A stretch of DNA of 64,000 bases. It comes from Dendrobium chrysotoxum. Its lineage: Eukaryota > Streptophyta > Magnoliopsida > Asparagales > Orchidaceae. The stretch is taken from NCBI GenBank assembly GCA_019925795.1, contig CM034314.1:80224780-80288779 (forward strand), in the 5' to 3' direction. The notes below the pieces were generated by a model, which worked only from the letters and a program-made list of their open reading frames with translations, made no database searches and was not told the DNA's origin. The position numbers and the translations under genes are program-made. Every line of letters starts with the position of its first letter. The first letter of the stretch is position 1. Positions 23,406 to 36,705 of the stretch are shown one piece after another.

Positions 23406-24440
23406 CTTTATATTATGGTTTAAAAATAGTGCGAGATGCACGCCTCAAACAAAGCCACACAATAAGCATCTCAAGGCTTAAGCCCCACTAGTGCCAGTGA
23501 GGCTTATGCCTTTTTAAAAGAGGCATACACCTTGAGGCATTTTGAGGAAGTGCATCATTATGGTTAAGTTTTATAATTTTTTTATTATATATTATTATTA
23601 ATCATATATATTATATTACATTATACAAAGAGAAGGAACCAATAAGCTATAAGACAGATGAACAAGATTAAATGGTTGTGTTATGTTTAATAAAAATTTG
23701 AAAGATAAATACTTCAAATTATAGAGGTGAATAATTGGTGATAATGAAATAAATTCTTTAGTTGTTAATGATATATTATCTAATGATGAATGGATAATAG
23801 CAAAAAATAGTGAAAGATTTAAAATTGAAAAGGAATGCATTTGATGATGAGGAGAATGAAGATATCAATACCAATATTAAAATGACTACATAATTGGTAA
23901 TAACTTCTACTTCACAAACAATTTAAAATAGTAAAGTGGAGTTCAAGCTTAAATGAAATCAAATAGTGATTTAAATATAATGGATTATTTGTTGTGCTAT
24001 TGATTTGTTGCTTTATTTTATATTACATTGAATCCAATGTTAATTAATATAGTGTGTTAAAAAAATGTTATAATTGAAAAAGGTTTAGATGATGACAATG
24101 AGACAAAATTCAATGATGATATAATTATTACATACGAGCGTTATTATGAAGAATATGAAAGTAAGAATAAGGCCGCAATGTATCCTGATATTTATAGTGT
24201 ATTTAAGTTTTAAATGAGTATTTACTTTGAATCTCATTTCAAACTTTCATTTTATAATAACATTTAATATTGAGATTTGCAGTTTATATCTTTATGATGA
24301 TAAATCAAATAAATATGTTGATGTTTTATTTTATTTTTGTCAATTTTATAAATTATTTATAGAATCATGTTTTTTTATTTTTTGATTTTGAGGCTTACGC
24401 CTCAATTCCTGATTTTGTCTTTTTAAACCTTGCTTTATAT
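23406..24440. mobile_element. Non-autonomous hAT-like element, ~1.0 kb, with 8-bp target-site duplication
   Basis: Element 23,414-24,432 is bounded by exact 8-base repeats CTTTATAT (23,406-23,413 and 24,433-24,440). Its ends are inverted: TATGGTTTAAAAATAG on the left and, reverse-complemented, CAAGGTTTAAAAAGAC on the right. Subterminal words (GCACGCCTC, AGGCTTACGCCTC) recur in inverted form. The 8-base duplication and YAWGGTTTAAAAA termini indicate the hAT superfamily. The interior is AT-rich and has no transposase. Confidence 0.78.
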
Positions 24441-25717
24441 ATCGGGTTATCTTTGCAATAATTGCATCTATGGTCTAGACCTTCCATGACTCATCACCAA
24501 ACTTACACTTTACAACCCTAGAATTCAGACTGAAGCATTTCAAACATGATTCACTAGCCATTTTCTACCAAAAAAAAAAAAAAACAAAGCAAACTAGCTA
24601 AACAAATACAAAAGCACCTTGCTTCCACCCATATGTCTCCTACTCACAACTCTCCTAGGGTGTCACCACTGTGCATTTAGCTTCTTTGGCCTCATTTCGG
24701 CTCAGACGTGCTCACAAGCACTCGCGCTCAGGAGTTTTTTCAGCATTAGTGCACGACACCAAATTCTCCTCTCACGAGCCTACTTGTGCTCACTCGCGTT
24801 TATTCTGCTCGATTCCGGTAGTGTGGGTGCCCCATTTTCACGAGTCTTTAACACCGACCCCACATGACATCAGCATCTCATTCTTGTTCAAAGGGATGTG
24901 CCTCTTGGCAACTTCATCACTCTTGCAATAATAAGAATTGTGCTCCTCTTCTCGTGCTTGATGTCAAGCAAGATCGCTACCTTTAACTCTAGTTAGTGTC
25001 AATGTCATCTTTTTGTCCTTCTTATCTGTTTTGGAGCTTTTTCCTAACACTTGTCCTCCTTTACTATTAGTTTCTCCAAGGTTGTTGTTTGCTACTACAT
25101 TATTACACATCCCTTTCAACCATGGTGGTTGACGTTGATCTCCTTAACTCCTCCTACCTAGTCCATATAGATGTTACTACTCAGCCTCCTAGGGCTAGCT
25201 CCTCCCTCTTCGTTCACAGATGTTGTTGGTGAGAAGTGCTCCTCTCAAACAGTCCAGCTTACCAACTCTCACGAGATTGTTCTAGAGTGGAGTATTTGAT
25301 GATTCTAGCTCGATTCAATCTTGAGTATCTATTAGAAATTGAGGATTTGGTGGAAATTTTATTTTAGCTAGTTTTCTCTCATCGTGGCACTGATGGAATA
25401 AAATATTTCTTTATTCTCTTATATCTATAAGATTCTAAGCGAGACGTGACAACTTCCCTTATGATTTGGGCACTTTGGATTTGGTTGACATCTAAGTTAG
25501 CATTAACCACTCTTCTAGGATCTCATTTCTCCTTTTTTTTCATTTGAATTTGCTTGATCCAATGTAATTTTGTTTTCTTTCTCAATAGTCATCTTATGTT
25601 ACTACATCAAATATGTATGAATGTATGTATATGTATGTGTGTGTATGTATGTATATATATATATATCACTAGCAAGCATGGTTGTGAAAGTATCTTAGAA
25701 AGCAAGCCACTACCTGA
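24441..25717. other. DnaJ intron 2, GC-richer patch and microsatellite
   Basis: Bases 24,600-25,330 are richer in C and contain CT/GCTC words with short open frames but no known motif; they may be a retroelement remnant. A (TATG)n(TA)n microsatellite is at about 25,610-25,667. Confidence 0.4.
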
Positions 25718-26335
25718 GTGTCTCCATAATATTGTAGGTGTCCATTACTGCAGGTTGCATGATTTACAGGATGAGTGAAGCTTGAACACATCAGGGATAC
25801 TTATCAACCTTGTAAACGATCGTTATGAGAGAAAGGAGATCCTCAATCCACCAATAACCCTAATTTCAAATTAAGAAGAAAAAAAGAACTTATCCCGTGG
25901 ATAAAATTCCCACCCCTGGAAGGTTGTTGTTAGTTATTAGGAGTTGACACATGCAGCCTTACCCTTACATGGCAATGAGGTTTCATTAAGCAGCCTAATT
26001 TCACATCAAGATTGTATTTAACAAGTGTCTCCATAATATTGTAGGTGTCCATTACTGCAGATTGCATGATTTACAGGATGAGTGAAGCTTGAACACATCA
26101 GGGATACTTATCAACCTTGTAAACGATCATTATGAGAGAAAGGAAAACCTCAGTCCACCAATAACCCTAATTTCAAATTAAGAAGAAAAAAAAAAAGAAC
26201 TTATCCCATGGATAAAATTCCTACCACTGGAAGGTTGTTGTTACTTGTTAGGAGTTGATACATGCAGCCTTACCCTTACATGGAAATGAGGTTTCATTAA
26301 ACAGCCTAATTTCACATCAAGATTGTATTTAACAG
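25718..26335. repeat. 307-bp tandem duplication
   Basis: Copy 1 (25,718-26,024) and copy 2 (26,025-26,335) both begin GTGTCTCCATAATATTGTAG and end in ACATCAAGATTGTATTTAAC. Only scattered substitutions and a longer A run in copy 2 separate them. They lie head to tail without spacer, so this is a recent local duplication. Confidence 0.93.
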
Positions 26336-29300
26336 GTTTTCAAGAATTTGCTACCCGAGCTTCAAAATCCAAACACCTCAACTCTCCCCTCTTGCCTCTT
26401 AGTGATTACAGCATAGAATTTGGGTACAAATTTTCAGCCTGAAATGCCCGAGCAAAATGAGGTGCAAAAAGGAATGAACAATTGTTGGATGTTAAAACAA
26501 GTGCATACACTAAATAACATTAAAGTTTAAATACAGATTACTGATACCAAAGACAACATTTATCACTAAAAGTTGCATAGCTAATCTTATCACGCTTTTC
26601 CCATGTGATGGAAAGCAAAGGGGACTAATCAGTTGAATGCTCGATTCAATTACCAAAATCACGAAGTAGAAATGCTATAATAAGTGAATATATCAATTCT
26701 ATTTGAGCAGGACAAAAATTTGCACCTAAAATTATACAGCCATACAAATACAATGCCATAATAAACCAGAGCTAAGTAAATTAAATCCTTATCAATAAAT
26801 CTATACAACTATTAAAATAAGGTTCAAATTTCTATCAATTTAAGATGTGGACCGTTCAATTTAATCAAAATTTGAGCAAATCTAAATTGCTGAATGATGA
26901 AAAACATCATAGAGTCTAGGGTTTCCTTAATGTAGATATAAGAAGGCATGTACACAACACACAAAGGATCATATTCCACCAGCTCATTAAGTAAAATTGT
27001 CCCTTTTTCATTCAAATCAAAATATGCATAAAATTTGCTTCACATGATATATCATCCGAAATTGTAATAGTGCAAGAATTCTGAGATCACATGCAATCAT
27101 TGCTATTAAGACCCAAACCATTCAAGAAGAAAAAATAAATTGTACCAGATTTAACCAAATCTCAATCATACATGCAAAACTTAATAAAAAAAACTATGTA
27201 GATCAAAAAAGAACAATAATAAAAGCCATCAAAGAAGATCCAATCCTTCGGTAAATGGAAAAGCTTCCCCCATAAGTTGTGGTCAAAACCTATACTGCAC
27301 TCAGATAATGCCCATCCAACTGGCATAAAAAAATTTGAGAGAAAATCTAAAATTTAATTAAGCAATAGAATTAAATTTTGCATGCTTCAAGGTCATATTT
27401 ATAGTTATAAGGACCCTAATCAGTAGTTCCTCAAAATCCCATAATCTGCCCCAAAACTATAAGTCCCAACTTCAGCAACAGTATGTTTCTGATTTTAGGT
27501 ACACTAAAAAGATAGATATACCAATTTTTCTCTATGGGATACGACATTCAACAAACACGGAAGCACACGGCTGCAATTGTAACACAAGCACATGCCCATT
27601 ATATTAGTGACACTCCCTTCCCAATTCAAGGGCAAAACCTACAAGTAATAAATCAGCACAAAACAAAGGATATTGTATCTCGCTACAGTGCATCAAATCA
27701 ATCAATATGAGAAACAGTACCAACAACTCTTAGCAATAGTAACAATCGATGGTCTTCCAAAAAGCAAAAAATCAACCGAGAGAAGTCAACAGAAACCAAA
27801 AACAAATAGTTGAACTAAGAAACCAGTGGAAAGACCGAATCAAAACAATGTAGGGAAGAACCACAAACTTTAAAGAACACAACACACTTTTAATTGGGAA
27901 TAACATAATAGAAATGTGTAAAAGAAATAAAAAATCAAAATTATGAAAACAACTTAAAAGACAAAATAATAATGGACTTGCCTTCAATGCTCGTATTCTA
28001 GTATTCTGATGAATATTAAAGTTTAGATTTTTATCAAATTTGTCCAGCTTTTAAATAATTCAACTCTGTTATATGAGCATTTGATATTCATCAAAGAAAA
28101 TTTAAGCATAACTCTTATGTGTAAAATAATTCAGGAATCTTCAAAAGTTGGTCACTCATATCAATGCACAATATACCTCTGATATCCACCATCAGTAGCA
28201 GACATAAATCACATAATCTCATAATTTAAAATAGCCTCTTGAACCAGATTTGTAATAACTATCAAGTAGCTTGTTAGATGTGCATTCATGAAGGGAAAGA
28301 AAGAAGAATACAAGGTATTGATAATAAGTTCCTAAAGATAAATCAGATATATTGAAAATTGGACGAATACCAAAACTTTCTGGAATTTCCACCTTAAAAG
28401 TATTTTCCCAAATGAAATGTTTGATTTTATATGACCCAAAATTTCCAAGAATTAATTTCTTAGAAATCTTATCAGAAACTTTTCTCCATTCAGATGAACC
28501 ATTATCTTATCACCTAATTTTGAATTCTACATATCTCACACTGGCATCAGCAATAGTTTTATAATTGGCAGGAGCAGCAGTCAATTTTCTATGAACATTT
28601 TAATGCAACTCATACATGTGTAATGCAAATAATTGGGCAAACTAATCAAACCAAGATTGAAAAGGAAGTTTGACAAGATCTATAGATCTTCTAGATTGAA
28701 ACATTGTTATAGTTTCAAAGATATTCATATTTATACATTTATTGACAAATAAATTATATGCAAACTTAGTCATAAGCGATATTAAATCTTAACCATATGT
28801 TTACTCTTTAATCATATATAAATAAATCAATTGGACTCTTATTAACTAGCTCAGTATGTCCATCAATTTAAAGGAAATAAGCAATTGAAAATTCAATTGT
28901 GTTTCTCTCTTTTTTCCGCTAAGTTTTACAAAAATAACTCATGAATTTTACATTCTTGTAAGATGCAATGACTTTAGATAATCCATGAAGTTTAAACATT
29001 TCTTTAACATATAATTTTGCTACATGATGCATAAATAATTGTCTAACATGAAATACAAGAAGCCATTTTCAAAAAAGCAAACAAACACTACAAAGATGAA
29101 ATTATGTTTTCTTAAGGTACATAGTAATCCTATAACAAATCCATACCAATATTCTCATAAGAACGATAAGAAATAGGTAAGGGATTATGACGCCCAACAC
29201 TATTTCTTTTTTTATCTATTTGATACGTTACATTTGGTAAAACAATTCTCACATCACTTTTTAGACTTGGTCAATAGCATCTATCCTCAGTCGTGACCAC

Positions 29301-29912
29301 AATTTATCCTGACCAACAAGTGATGTACACCATTAGCATGTAACTTTAAAACAAGAAAATCTCTCAAAAATAATCCAAAAATGCATAATGAGTCCCCATT
29401 AAAAGAAAGTCATCCTTAATTATTAAATTTTTTTTAAACACAGATGAGTCATTATTTATGTTCTAGTATATTTCATTTCAATCTTTACACTTGGCATAGA
29501 TTTTGTTAATGTGATTAAAGTCAATTAATATAATTTTCATTGTGTATAAAATGACAACAACTCTACTAAATTATGGCATTACTGTTTTACAATTACAAAT
29601 AATCTAGCTAACTTTGCTGACACATTTTTCAATTTTAATCTTTTTACTTCTAAATTCATATCCACCTAATCTAATTGGTATAAGATGTGTTCCAAGAAGA
29701 ATTGCACTTTTTATTTAGCAAAAAAAATTTAATGATTTCTCATCCGTTTCAGCTTAACCTCTATGTTATTTAAATATTAGTATGATGAAAAATATAATTT
29801 AATGTACCAAATCAATCAGTATGCCTCATAAAATATTTATCCTAAGATATTATTATTTTTTTGCTTTTCAGACAGTCCCTCTAAAATGTTGTCCGGACAT
29901 TTTGCAATTACT
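26336..29912. other. DnaJ intron 2, no recognised element
   Basis: About 3.6 kb of AT-rich intron. Short open frames show no family motif, and I see no terminal repeats or structural RNAs. Confidence 0.5.
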
Positions 29913-30355
29913 TTAGGGGCTATTTGGCTTGATGAAAAGTGAGTGAGAAGTATTTCTATTGTAGTGTTTTAGGAATTTTGATGTTTGGTTTGACGAAAAA
30001 GAATGCAAAGTAAATTTTTGATCAATTCAAAATTTGCATCATAGTTCATTTTTCATGCATTCAAAGCTCGCCAATTTTTTACTACTTTCCAAATAAACTA
30101 CAAACTAATTATGTTGTCGATGCCAGCCACCGCCCGCCATAACCACTACTATTACTAGCCGCCGCCGCCAACTAATAAACACCACCATTATTGACCTTTG
30201 CACTGCATTCCTTTTACTTGAAACCAAATAAATAATAATAATATGCATTTTTTAATAGTCATCTAAACTCCAAACATTTCAAATACATTGCATTCCTTTA
30301 ATATTATATATTCCATTTTATTTTATATTTTTTTAGCCAAACAAACAATCCCTTA
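29913..30355. mobile_element. Tourist-like (PIF/Harbinger) MITE with TTA duplication
   Basis: The element at 29,916-30,352 (437 bases) starts GGGGCTATTTGGCTTGATG and ends GCCAAACAAACAATCCC. The reverse complement of that end, GGGATTGTTTGTTTGGC, is an imperfect match to the start. It is flanked on both sides by TTA, the target duplication of PIF/Harbinger elements. It has no coding capacity; a small GCC-rich patch lies near 30,130-30,175. Confidence 0.75.
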
Positions 30356-32092
30356 ATCTTTTTCAAAAAGATTGTGGAATTCTTCGAACATTTATTACAA
30401 TAAACCCAAGGCCAAGTGGGATAGCTCCTAAGAAAGGCATTCCTAATAGAATCTAAGCATTAGCAACATAGATTTAAAACATAAAAAACCACTAAATATG
30501 AATTATCATTTTATTCAATGTAAAACAATTGATGAATCAAGAAGTTTCCCAATAAATTCTTTGAGATGAATAAAGTGCAAAAGCAGGGTCGTCCTTTCCT
30601 CTATATTATCCTAACCACTTTCATTTTTTTTTTAAAGTTATTGATTAGTTAATGAAATTTCAATACAAAGTTTATCCAGTTAAAGTCATGTAGATATTTT
30701 CTTTACAATCGTAAATTTGTTGATCCTTTCAAAAAAAATAAAAATTCTGAGTAATATACTTTACAATTTAAATTTTGAATTTACCATATATTTATTTCTT
30801 AATCAATCAACTATAGCCATGTACATTTCTAGCACAAGCACTTATACTAGTTTCTTAAACGGCTTATGTAAATTAATTACTTGTACAGTGCAACTCAGCA
30901 AGTTGACAAATTACAGAAATTTCTATTTTATCACAAGCCAAATCTCCTCAGGCATTCTACATCTCCCCAGTACCCTCATCCTTTTCCATGCCCTACTATC
31001 TATACATAGAATCTTTCCAAGCAATTGTCGAGAAAAGTGTAACTCAAATCCATTCAGTTTCTCTAAAACCATGGCCAATCAATCTACAAGCTCCAACACA
31101 ACGAAAATATCAATCACCTCAGTTGGCAATATGTCCAACCCTTCCAAAGGAAGATTACTGAAAAAACTCCCCATGTAGAAGCTCTAAAAAAATTGATATA
31201 GAACATCTCTGACACAAGGACCACTTGGACAGGAGAACTTTGCTAAATAGGCATCTAAACGACAATTCTAGGATCATATTTCACACTTCTTCTAAAGCCC
31301 ATTATCATATCCATGCTAGATTTTTAAGGAAAGAAAACAGCCTACTTTTCCGCCAAAGAAAGAAATTATGTAGAATTAAAGCTACACTCATATCTAAAAA
31401 ACAATATAAAATACAAATTTTCAAGCGATCAACATATCCTAAAACTACACAATATAGAAACTACAAAATGAAAGACACTATTCACAACCTAAGTTTCCTT
31501 CAAGCCACAAACATACTATCATTCTTCCGGCTCTTAACTTCACACAATAAAAGAGTTATTGAAACGAATTCACATATCCAACTAGATCAAGTAGTCTCAA
31601 CTTATTCCATATTCATAACCAATAGCCTTTCCTAACAAGCCTTCTACACAAGCCAATTTTCCTCCCTCTAGGGCTTGCAAGCTACTAAAAGATTTGATAG
31701 CCAGGAATCATTTTGCTAATCTAACTATATTAAGTACTAAATCTTTAATTGAGCATTTATTACCTATATTTTGTCAGAAGAGCTTTAAAAAAAAGCTAAA
31801 AAAACTTCTTAATTTGTTTTACCGGATTCGTGAAAAATGTTCTAAATTGCAATTATCCCAACACCAATTCTTTTAATCAAACACATAGCTTCACATTCTA
31901 GAATGAGTACACGTTCTTGTTGCCTTATATGTCCTTCTATGCACAGTATCAAATATTGTGCATGCATCAAACATTGACATTAAATAATAATATGCTTTAA
32001 AGATATTTGACATAAATAAGATGAGATAAGCATAATGGTCAAAGAACGAATTCAATGCAAGAGCACTATGGAGTCAAAGTAAGAGATTTTAC
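30356..32092. other. DnaJ intron 2, acceptor-distal part
   Basis: AT-rich intron. Unusually long stop-free plus-strand stretches (30,717-31,178 and 31,225-31,635) show no recognisable protein motif and biased low-complexity composition, so I do not call genes. Confidence 0.45.
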
Positions 32093-32223
32093 CCAAATTG
32101 ATAACACAACAACATATGAGGCGAACCACATGCTTTTGCTCTAGCAGATGAATAACCAACTGCTAATCGAGGCCGAACTCCCAAATAAGGTATTGAAGTG
32201 CCTCCCAGAGGTATAATTGCCAT
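32093..32223 (-). CDS. DJA6: DnaJ gene exon 2: start codon and N-terminal transit peptide
   Basis: The 131-base exon begins with ATG directly after an acceptor (TATAG|ATGGCA). It encodes 43 codons starting MAIIPLGGTSIPYLGVRPRL and ends on two bases of a Gly codon at the donor TTTGG|GTAAAA. The N-terminus matches the MAIIPCGSTWVAQWGIRPQ-like start of Arabidopsis DJA6 (from memory of the family). It is rich in Ser, Ala and Arg with almost no acidic residues, as expected for a chloroplast transit peptide. The exon lies in a 19-kb stretch otherwise free of coding sequence. Phase 2 at its end fits phase at the start of the exon at 22,679 exactly, which supports both boundaries. Confidence 0.85.
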
Positions 32224-35029
32224 CTATATAAGCTTTAGAGTAAAGTGCAACACTTCAGTTACATATTTTTGCTATAATATAGAAAGTGGTGGATATTATA
32301 AAATTTGAAGCCTACAAATTAACAAAAGCAGACAGCATAAGATAAAATATTAGAATTCTTCAGATTTACTATAATATGAAAAATGGTGCACATTATCTAC
32401 GAAAAATGAAGCTAATAAGTTAATGAAATCATAGATAGAGCATAAACGAACACATAAAACACCATGTTTTGTTTTAAATGTTTAAGAAAACTTCAATGTT
32501 GACAATCATACTAAACTTCTATACAATCATGACATTTTTCATAACTCTATATTAGTACACGGGTCAATTTGAGTCATTGCCCCTATTTGACTTATTTTGT
32601 TTTCATATTCCTGTTATCATCTTTAATTTATATTAGCAATAAAATTTATCAATCAATTCATTTCCATTTTGTATCGTCCATTGTCATTTAAATTCTTAAT
32701 ACTACCAAAATTCCCATTAGTAGACATCTATAATTTACACCCCAATTTAAACACAATGTAATATTTCACTAGCCCTTATATTGGCCCTTCAAATTTACCG
32801 ATGCAAGCAACCGAGTAAAAAATAAGTCTAGTAAATACATTAGACTAGAATTTATAGATGAATAAACCTTCTAAGATTTACTTGTGCCTCATGAAATATA
32901 GGAGTTTCTGTAATGGAGCGGGTGCAACTTTTAATATATTTAACTAAATGAAGCAATGGAACAAACTTGATTTGAGCAATTGCTCACCAAGGTTCCGATG
33001 GTAGAAGTGCTTGTGTGAAACTTCAAATGAAAGATAAGCAAAATTTAAGCACCAAAAGATGCATTCATACGTATTGCAAAGCTTGTTAGAACAAATAAGA
33101 TTCTAGCGTTAAGTAATGATGTCTATAAGATTTCATTGACTTGAATTGATGGATAGTGATCACAAAACCACTTCTAAATATATCTCATTCACAAGATGAC
33201 CAGTCACATACATACATCCGTAAGTATTTCAAAGTTTGCTAAAACAAATGTTTCCATTATAGGAATTCTATTTAATGCATCCAAAGGAATTCCCTGCCTT
33301 GAATTAATGGATATTGCTTCTCATTGACCAGAGATTCTAGAAATTTGATCTATAAACAAAAAGTAAAGTGCAATTGAGCAATATCATGATTGATATTGAA
33401 ATTGACTCAATATATTTTAACTATAATTTTGATAAAATATTATCAATGACTTGTTTTCTGTATGTGAAATGTCACGTTTTAATCTGCATGCATAAGTTAT
33501 TTCTATCTATAAGGCAACGGCTGCATTTGAATATACTGATATCACCTTTTTATCATTTCTTCTTTGTCAGCATAAAATCAACAGCAACAAGTTTCTTCAG
33601 TATATCCTCATCCAAATCTCCATAAAAATCCTCTTTGCAGTGACAAATAAAAGAAGATGAACGAAAAATGAGATCACAGGAGTGTACTATAAAGGATATG
33701 CAATTCAAAAGGGCCTGCTGAGTGTGGTGGGAATACAAGGGTATTCTATTTCTACCATAAGCTTTCTTTCTTCCATGGCACAGATAGCTCATCACGGCGA
33801 TCCATGCCCCAGTCTAGCTAGAAAAAGGAAAATGTTTGTGCTTAAGAACCTCAATTACCGCACCTAATTTCAATTACTTAAAAAATGAATAAGTCGTGAA
33901 TAGAGAGGGATGGATCATGAAGTGATTTGGTTTGTAATTGTTGGTGTGATCCAACCCTCAGATTAGAATGTCAGCAACTCTTAGTGATGTTATCAGTCCT
34001 CCAAAACAGGGGAAAACAATAAAAGAAGAGAGGAATAAATAAGGATAAAAACGATGACCTTGAATAACATCACAATTACTAAAATAGCAAAATCAGCACT
34101 TTGAGCAATACCAAGATTACTATTTAAATTGACTCAATATATTTAGATGTTTGTGCAACATGCGTTGCACTACATTTGAAGAAGCATTGCACAAGATCTA
34201 AATGCTCAGAATATCCCTATTTGATCAAATGAAGGTCAGACAAACCAAATTACAACTTGCTTACCTTTATTCATGTGTTCCTTGCGAGCTTGAGGATATG
34301 CATCAATCCATGTGCTTGTCTTAAGAATTGAGAGTACCTAGGGAATCATGAGGATGACTCCCTCACACACAAAATCAAGGTTCTAGTCGGCATCATCTTG
34401 AAAACCAACATCATGCTATCTTATTTGTGAAGTTTTCTATGGGCTTCTTCTAATTAAGAGGGTACTTGAGCTTTGAAAATGACAAGTGAACAGCCTATAT
34501 TGTACACCAATTTTTTTCTGGATTATTGTGTTTAGTGGAATAGGTTATATATCCTCTATCGTGTACGTAAGCTTTGTTCAAGTTGGATCATCTAAAACTT
34601 GGTCTTTGTGTCGTATGATCACTTTTTTGTTACTTTACGGTGCATTGTACTTCATTCCTGAGAATATTTTTGCATTTAAGTTTAAGCATTTCATTACAAC
34701 AAATTAATACTAAACCCAGGTATGGAGTAAGATGAGAATAAAGTTTGAGGTCAAAAAAAAAATTTGCAACTACAACATCTCATTTAGTGCGGTCCATAGA
34801 AGTCTTTTGTGTGTTGTGATAAATTTGAATTCTAGCTTGATCAGTCAAGTACCTTTGACCAACCAGATGCAAAACAGGATCCAGAAAAAACCTTAGATTA
34901 GAGCAACAATAATTATTCTAATTTTTAACGATTTAAACAGAGATTAAATACAATAAGAAGGGTGATGTAGCTTAGGCCAAATTATATGATAATCGTTTAG
35001 GATCATAACATTAACCAATTCAATCAAGC
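32224..35029. other. DnaJ intron 1, left part, no recognised element
   Basis: AT-rich intron. A short minus-strand stretch near 33,560-33,650 reads KEDFYGDLDEDILKKLVAVD and looks protein-like, but no family or splice context could be established. Confidence 0.45.
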
Positions 35030-35250
35030 TAAGCATAACATGGGGAATTTTCAAAGGAAATCCCTAAATTAACATTTAGACTAGTCACTATTCGTATCCA
35101 CTCACTCACACTCTTAATAAGTCGGCTTGCAAAGAAAATTTGCACAATCTTATGATGCCACAATTGAGAGGGATTGAGAAGGAATAAAGTTTGGGAGTGA
35201 GTTTACCTTCGTCAAAACTCGGAAGAGAGTGGACGGCAAAATACGGAGTG

Positions 35251-35430
35251 CTGAAATTTCTGGACAGCAAACGGGGATCTTCCGGACAGCAAGACAACGA
35301 GGGAGACTTGCTGAAATTTCTGGACAGTAATCTGGAATCTCCCGGACAACAGGACAGAAAGAGGAATGGCTGAAATCTCTGGACAACAACTTGAACTGCT
35401 CTTGGACAGCAAATTGGGTGAACGAGAGAG
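35251..35430. repeat. ~60-bp minisatellite, three copies
   Basis: Units beginning CTGAAATTTCTGGACAG at 35,251 and 35,311 and CTGAAATCTCTGGACAA at 35,370, each with a second GGACAGCAA- or GGACAACAG-like motif in the middle. The period is 59-60 bases. Confidence 0.85.
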
Positions 35431-35770
35431 GTGGGACAGCAGCCTTTAAGTTGACGAAATTCTGTAGGAGTCAATGTCCAGGAGGAGGAAGTTAAGTGGT
35501 CGGCCAAGGCTAAGTAAATAGGGTTGTTTTGGTTCAGATTTTGGTTGTGGACTAGGAGGGATTCAATTCAAATTTCTGAAATTAAATTCAGATTTGATGA
35601 TGGAGATAATTAGGGAACTTGATTTTAATTTCCCTAAAATGAAAGAGAGAAACAGGGAATAAGGGGGAGGGGGGGCAATTGGCTCCTAAATTGGAGCTCC
35701 CAATTAGAAAGGAAGCAATTAAAGAGAGAGGGAGAGGGGGGCCGGCCAAAAGGAGGGAAAAAGGGAAGGA

Positions 35771-36056
35771 GTCCTCATACGTTGAATGAGTCCACATACG
35801 TTGAATGCGTCCACATACGTTGACTGTGGATTTAAAATAAGTCCTATTTAATTTCATATTTACAATAATTGGGGGGTTTTCCTAAAATAAGTTATATCAT
35901 TTAGGAAAGAATTTGAATTGAATGCGTCCACATGCGTTGAATGCGTCCACATACGTTGACTGTGGATTTAAAATAAGTCCTGTTTAATTTCAGATTTATA
36001 ATAATTGAGGGGCTTTCCTAAAATAAGTTATATCATTTAGGAAAGAATTTGAATAT
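35771..36056. repeat. 19-bp repeats inside a 136-bp tandem duplication
   Basis: GTCCTCATACGTTGAATGA, GTCCACATACGTTGAATGC and GTCCACATACGTTGACTGT lie head to tail at 35,771, 35,790 and 35,809. The larger unit, including TGTGGATTTAAAATAAGTCC and ATATCATTTAGGAAAGAATT, is duplicated with period 136 (about 35,785-35,920 and 35,921-36,056). Confidence 0.88.
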
Positions 36057-36705
36057 CAAATTTATTCGAATTTGAATTCAAAACCTTCCAAATTAATAAC
36101 GAAATATTTTAAGAAAGTAGTAAATCTAGGAGAGAAAGGGGTGGCCAGTAGCTAAGGTTTGGAGGGGAAGGCCGGCGACTATGGGAAATGGTGAGGCTTG
36201 GGCTAGGTGGGGCTAGGGCCGGTGGTGTTGGGGCTTAGAGCCGGCTATTTAGAGGGGAGGGAGGGAGGAAGATGGACGATAGCTTGGAGGGAAGAGGGGT
36301 GGCCTGCAATTTGGGGAGGAAAGAGGAGATGGACCGTGAGCCCGGATGCTTCCTACGGCTGACGGGTGATACGTTGCCCTCACCGAGGGACTTCAACTCT
36401 CTCAAGAGCTCTCAAGACTCACCAAGACACAAGTGAAGAAAATAATTTCATAATAATTATCATCCCTTCTCAAGAAGAGAAAAGGGGTATAAATAGCCAA
36501 TTACAATAGTAAACATCAAAAGACAAAAGTGCCCCTCAGGGGTCACAAGAACCTACTCCCTCAAGTGAGGGTAAAATTGGAAACAATACAATAATAAATA
36601 AAAATACAAATAATAAATCAAAAATAAATGGATGCAATCGTGGCCGTCGATCTCCGGCCCCGTCTCTGATAAACCCTCCACTGTCGGATGTCCTCATCAA
36701 GTCTT

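Larger units (their letters stand above)
35030..36705 (-). mobile_element. Unclassified LTR-type repeat, minus-strand relative of the 4.8-6.4 kb copy
   Basis: On the minus strand it starts TTGATGAGGACATCCGACAG with an Arg-rich stretch, followed by a leader ending CCCTCGGTGAGGGCAACG and ACCCGTCAGCC, a C-rich block and TGAAATTAAATTCAGATTTG. These are the same modules, in the same order, as at 4,796-5,600. Local additions here are a 60-base minisatellite (35,251-35,430), 19-base repeats (35,771-35,827) and a 136-base duplication (35,785-36,056). It lies in DnaJ intron 1, in gene orientation. Confidence 0.5.

Noticed and set aside
24619..24931. Two overlapping 82- and 86-codon frames in a GC-richer patch
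   Set aside because: They overlap in different frames without known motifs; most likely a by-product of base composition.
30717..31178. 153-codon open frame in intron 2
   Set aside because: Composition is AT-driven (Ser, Thr, Leu, Ile rich) and no family motif is visible; it lies inside an intron of a confirmed gene on the other strand.
31225..31635. 136-codon open frame in intron 2
   Set aside because: No recognisable domain, low-complexity composition, and no splice or promoter context.
35106..35507. 133-codon Cys/Ser-rich minus-strand frame
   Set aside because: It is generated by the 60-base minisatellite, and three overlapping frames are equally open.
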